Below, piece by piece: positions 6,285-8,305 of a DNA stretch of 8,305 bases (within the stretch, counting starts at the first letter, position 1; each line of letters opens with the position of its first letter). Origin of the DNA: Spirochaetota bacterium. GTDB lineage: Bacteria > Spirochaetota > UBA4802 > UB4802. The notes beneath the pieces were generated by a model. The model was not told where the DNA came from and searched no databases. It saw nothing but the letters and a program-made list of their open reading frames with translations. Where the stretch lies: positions 1-8,305 of the forward strand of contig JAKPOE010000403.1 of the NCBI GenBank assembly GCA_029548025.1. The letters are read 5' to 3'. A program made the translations under genes and the position numbers.

Positions 6285-6842
6285 ATGGATGTGTCATTTC
6301 CTGTAAATAAACAAAGCATTCGTCTTCCAAAAATTAATCAGTTAGGGATAGTAGTACATTCTATTCCTGATGCTGTTCATTACTATACTACGTTGCTGGG
6401 TATTGGTCCATGGTTCAGGTCAGGGACAGTTGAACATACAACACTGTACAGGGGTACGAACATATCCATTGATGTTGATATTGTGTTAGCTTTTCACAAG
6501 GGTATGGAGGTAGAGCTTATAGAGCTGAAAGGTGGCGATGAGTGTATTTATTCTGAATGTATACAACGTGGCGGTGGTATACATCATGTAGGCTCTCTGG
6601 TGCTATCGTATGACAGCAAAATGAAACGCGTTCACGAAGCAGGGATACAGATACTACAATCAGGTGTCATAAAAACCAGGGGAGGCGCCACAACACGGTA
6701 TGCTTACCTTGATACTGTCAAGCAGTGCGGCATTATAACCGAACTTATAGAAACAAGGTTATATAAAATACCGGTTCCGCAAAACAGGCTGTTTATGGAA
6801 ATTGGATGCTTAACCGGTGATGTGGGAAAGGTCTATGGATAA
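6285..6842 (+). CDS. VOC (glyoxalase/methylmalonyl-CoA epimerase-like) fold protein
   Basis: This 185-residue cytoplasmic protein belongs to the vicinal oxygen chelate superfamily, whose members include glyoxalase I, dioxygenases and methylmalonyl-CoA epimerase. Two beta-alpha-beta-beta-beta modules can be traced: module 1 from INQLGIVVHSIPDAVHYYT (17-35) to MEVELIEL (74-81), and module 2 from GIHHVGSLV (99-107) to IITELIET (150-157). The four metal-ligand positions by alignment with methylmalonyl-CoA epimerase would be Gln19, Glu77, His101 and Glu153. The first is Gln, where the epimerase has His (H-IGIAV), so a true epimerase call is doubtful. It stands alone between a divergent acylase and a gene-poor stretch, with no methylmalonyl-CoA mutase or carboxylase nearby to support that pathway. 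The extra 25-residue C-terminal tail (KIPVPQNRLF onward) is unassigned. The fold call is good; the substrate is unknown. Confidence 0.8.
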   Translation: MDVSFPVNKQSIRLPKINQLGIVVHSIPDAVHYYTTLLGIGPWFRSGTVEHTTLYRGTNISIDVDIVLAFHKGMEVELIELKGGDECIYSECIQRGGGIHHVGSLVLSYDSKMKRVHEAGIQILQSGVIKTRGGATTRYAYLDTVKQCGIITELIETRLYKIPVPQNRLFMEIGCLTGDVGKVYG

Positions 6843-7445
6843 ATCAAAAATACTTTAATGGTGGCGATAGTTATTGTTTATCAATTTCCCGTTATATATA
6901 AAACTATAAGCGCAATGTATTCCCGTATAGCCTTTGATGAATTGCACAGGCTTGAAAATTTTGGCATGAAGCTGTAAACAGTATAGTGCAAATCCAGCTT
7001 GGAATCGGTGGGTACAGGTTCAACATGCAGTGATGAGGCATGAAACAGTGGATAACCCGTAGAGCAAAAAAGCCGAAACAAATGCAGTAATTGAAGCTAT
7101 TCGCCGCTTTGATAGTAAACCGCTGATAATGAATAACACTATAAATATCCCTGGCGGAATGATAAAATAGGTAATGCATTTTTTAATAAAGAACATGTCT
7201 TCCTCGCATATAAATTAACTTTGTTGCTATACTATTCATAAATTGTCAGGGAAAAATGGCATGATGCATAATCCCCTCGGTGGTTTTTAGCTATGATACA
7301 CCTTATATCAATTGATAGCATGATGATTACAAGTAAAAAATTATGGTTGAATTTTTTTCAGGCAATTGAATAATCAAAGGAACTATCGCCCATACATTAT
7401 TATTTACCATTTACATGTTACAGAAATGTTAAATATGCAGCATTT

Positions 7446-7532
7446 ATGGCTGTATTGGGAGGTAAGCTCTTGACTTTTATTGTGAATAATTTTGTGTTGC
7501 TATACATTGTAGCTGTTACACTAACATTATAA
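7446..7532 (+). CDS. Doubtful 28-codon hydrophobic reading frame upstream of the GSIII gene
   Basis: From ATG 7446 the frame encodes 28 residues, mostly hydrophobic ([13 protein letters not shown] at the end), resembling one membrane segment. The ATG has no ribosome site. However, a GGGAGG at 7457-7462 stands seven bases before an in-frame TTG at 7470, which would give a 20-residue peptide. The stop is 11 bases before the GSIII start. It could be a small membrane peptide, a leader peptide, or chance. Random AT-rich DNA often yields such short hydrophobic frames. Confidence 0.15.
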   Translation: MAVLGGKLLTFIVNNFVLLYIVAVTLTL

Positions 7533-7533
7533 C

Positions 7534-7537
7534 GAGG
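7534..7537 (+). promoter_or_regulatory. Ribosome binding site of the GSIII gene
   Basis: GAGG is followed by six bases and then ATG 7544, supporting this start. No convincing promoter was found in the 100 bases upstream; the nearest is TTGTGA (7480-7485) with TATACA (7501-7506) at a short 15-base spacing. Confidence 0.55.
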
Positions 7538-7543
7538 TATACC

Positions 7544-8305
7544 ATGAAACGGTTTGTTAAGAATATTGCATCTGAGCGTGAGTATGTAGTGTCACGGGAA
7601 AAGGATGTGCCGGTGTCTCAATACTATGGTGAGGATACATTTAATTTTGAAGTGATGCGGCAAAAATTACCGGCAGATGTTTGTAAAAAGCTGATGAACT
7701 GTATAAAAGAAGCTGATAAGCTTGATACAGAGATAGCACAGACGGTTGCGCATGCAATGAAGGAATGGGCAATAGATAAAGGTGCTACCCACTTTTGTCA
7801 TTGGTTTCAGCCAATGACGGGGACAACTGCTGAAAAACATGACTCATTTATTGAATTGACCGAGGAAGGAATTCCTATTGAACGGTTTTCAGCAAGCCAG
7901 CTTGTTAAAGGTGAACCGGATGCTTCAAGTTTCCCCAGTGGAGGCTTGCGTTCAACCTTTGAGGCGCGCGGATATACTGCATGGGATCCATCAAGCCCTG
8001 CATTTATTTTGCGCAATGGAATTGGTGCAACCCTGTGTATTCCAACAGTTTTTTTGTCATATACCGGTGAGGCTCTTGACAATAAAACACCATTGCTGCG
8101 TTCAATAAATGTTTTAAATAAAAGTGCTTTGAACATGATGCGCCTGCTGGGTAACGATAGAGCCACAAGAATCTTAGCAACCCTTGGTCCTGAGCAGGAG
8201 TATTTTCTTATAGATATGGATTACTATTACAAACGTCCTGACCTTGTGTTAACCGGGCGTACCCTTATTGGCGCTCCACCGTCAAAAGGACAGCAACTGG
8301 AGGAT
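7544..8305 (+). CDS. glnN: Glutamine synthetase type III, N-terminal 254 residues (cut by window edge)
   Basis: The enzyme joins ammonia and glutamate to make glutamine using ATP, in the cytoplasm. The open frame runs without a stop to the window edge. GSIII proteins are usually about 700 residues, so roughly a third is present. Diagnostic segments are the GSIII-specific [18 protein letters not shown] (83-100), then [12 protein letters not shown] followed by [14 protein letters not shown] (123-148), and [10 protein letters not shown] (215-224). The last carries the glutamates expected at the metal site, shared in form with other glutamine synthetases. The N-terminal residues 1-80 match the extra domain that sets type III apart from types I and II. 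No truncation or frameshift is visible in this part. Its gene stands after a long non-coding stretch, so it probably has its own promoter. No PII (glnB) or ammonium transporter gene is in the window. The family call is very firm. Confidence 0.95.
   Translation, partial: MKRFVKNIASEREYVVSREKDVPVSQYYGEDTFNFEVMRQKLPADVCKKLMNCIKEADKLDTEIAQTVAHAMKEWAIDKGATHFCHWFQPMTGTTAEKHDSFIELTEEGIPIERFSASQLVKGEPDASSFPSGGLRSTFEARGYTAWDPSSPAFILRNGIGATLCIPTVFLSYTGEALDNKTPLLRSINVLNKSALNMMRLLGNDRATRILATLGPEQEYFLIDMDYYYKRPDLVLTGRTLIGAPPSKGQQLED

Larger units (their letters stand above)
6843..7543 (+). other. Gene-poor 700-bp stretch with possible decayed coding fragments
   Basis: No intact gene of convincing size lies here on either strand. 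Some plus-strand fragments look protein-like but are broken by stops and frame changes. The frame at 6915-6977 reads MYSRIAFDELHRLENFGMKL then a stop. Another frame at 6970-7062 reads SANPAWNRWVQVQHAVMRHE and then TAG. The same frame continues over 7063-7170 as AETNAVIEAIRRFDSKPLIM and ends INIPGGMIK. I do not recognise the parent family. The minus-strand open stretches opposite (6904-7179) have low-complexity, cysteine- and histidine-rich translations and no ribosome site, so they look like shadows. From 7171 to about 7440 I see only AT-rich sequence with frequent stops in all frames. Confidence 0.4.

Noticed and set aside
58..6876. 13-base direct repeat GCGATAGTTATTG at 58-70 and 6864-6876, with an inverted partial copy near 7381-7390
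   Set aside because: About one such 13-base match is expected by chance in a window this long, and nothing mobile lies between or beside the copies.
6904..7179. Minus-strand open frame of 91 codons in the gene-poor stretch
   Set aside because: It has no ribosome site, unusual Cys/His/Tyr-rich composition, and lies opposite more protein-like plus-strand fragments.
7807..8166. Minus-strand open frame of 119 codons opposite the GSIII gene
   Set aside because: It lies wholly opposite a firmly identified GSIII coding region and its translation resembles no protein family I know; it is a shadow.
1..8305. CRISPR array, tRNA or rRNA genes, insertion sequences, defence or toxin-antitoxin system
   Set aside because: No regularly spaced repeats, cloverleaf-like sequences, transposase motifs or recognisable defence genes were seen. 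The RHH protein has no adjacent toxin-like partner.

Overview
This is an AT-rich bacterial chromosomal window with ordinary gene spacing. It carries five complete genes, one gene cut by the right edge, and at least one clearly broken gene. The amidase has a cleavable signal peptide and the acylase an N-terminal membrane segment. Together with a type III glutamine synthetase and the remains of a short-form AMP nucleosidase, this suggests a Gram-negative-type, low-GC lineage. Spirochaetota or a Bacteroidota-like relative would fit, but the phylum cannot be fixed from this sequence alone. I see no tRNA, rRNA, CRISPR array, transposase or phage gene.

Layout. At 74-1732 (+) lies an exported zinc-dependent N-acetylmuramoyl-L-alanine amidase with a long C-terminal extension. 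It overlaps by 32 bp a YhcC/TIGR01212-type radical SAM protein (1701-2663, +), so the two are probably one transcription unit. Next comes about 200 bp of promoter-like AT-rich DNA. It is followed by an AMP nucleosidase pseudogene (2867-3188, +) that keeps recognisable N- and C-terminal ends but has lost its middle and carries in-frame stops. The last codons of this pseudogene overlap the start of a 166-residue protein (3182-3682, +) that reads as two tandem ribbon-helix-helix units. A perfectly placed 18-bp-arm hairpin at 3677-3718 separates it from a convergent penicillin-acylase-family Ntn hydrolase (3730-6132, -). A 146-152 bp divergent intergenic region then leads to a VOC/glyoxalase-fold protein (6285-6842, +). 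About 700 bp without an intact gene (6843-7543) holds what look like decayed coding fragments and a tiny hydrophobic reading frame. The window ends in the N-terminal 254 residues of a glutamine synthetase III (7544 to the edge, +).

How the parts relate. The amidase and acylase both act outside the cytoplasm, on peptidoglycan and on an unknown amide. The radical SAM protein, VOC protein and GSIII are cytoplasmic and show no obvious shared pathway. The most informative story is around 2.7-3.7 kb, where a purine-salvage enzyme has decayed by internal deletion while the overlapping downstream gene for a putative DNA-binding protein stayed open. I found no convincing undescribed multi-gene system. 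The tandem ribbon-helix-helix protein is the best candidate for something poorly described.
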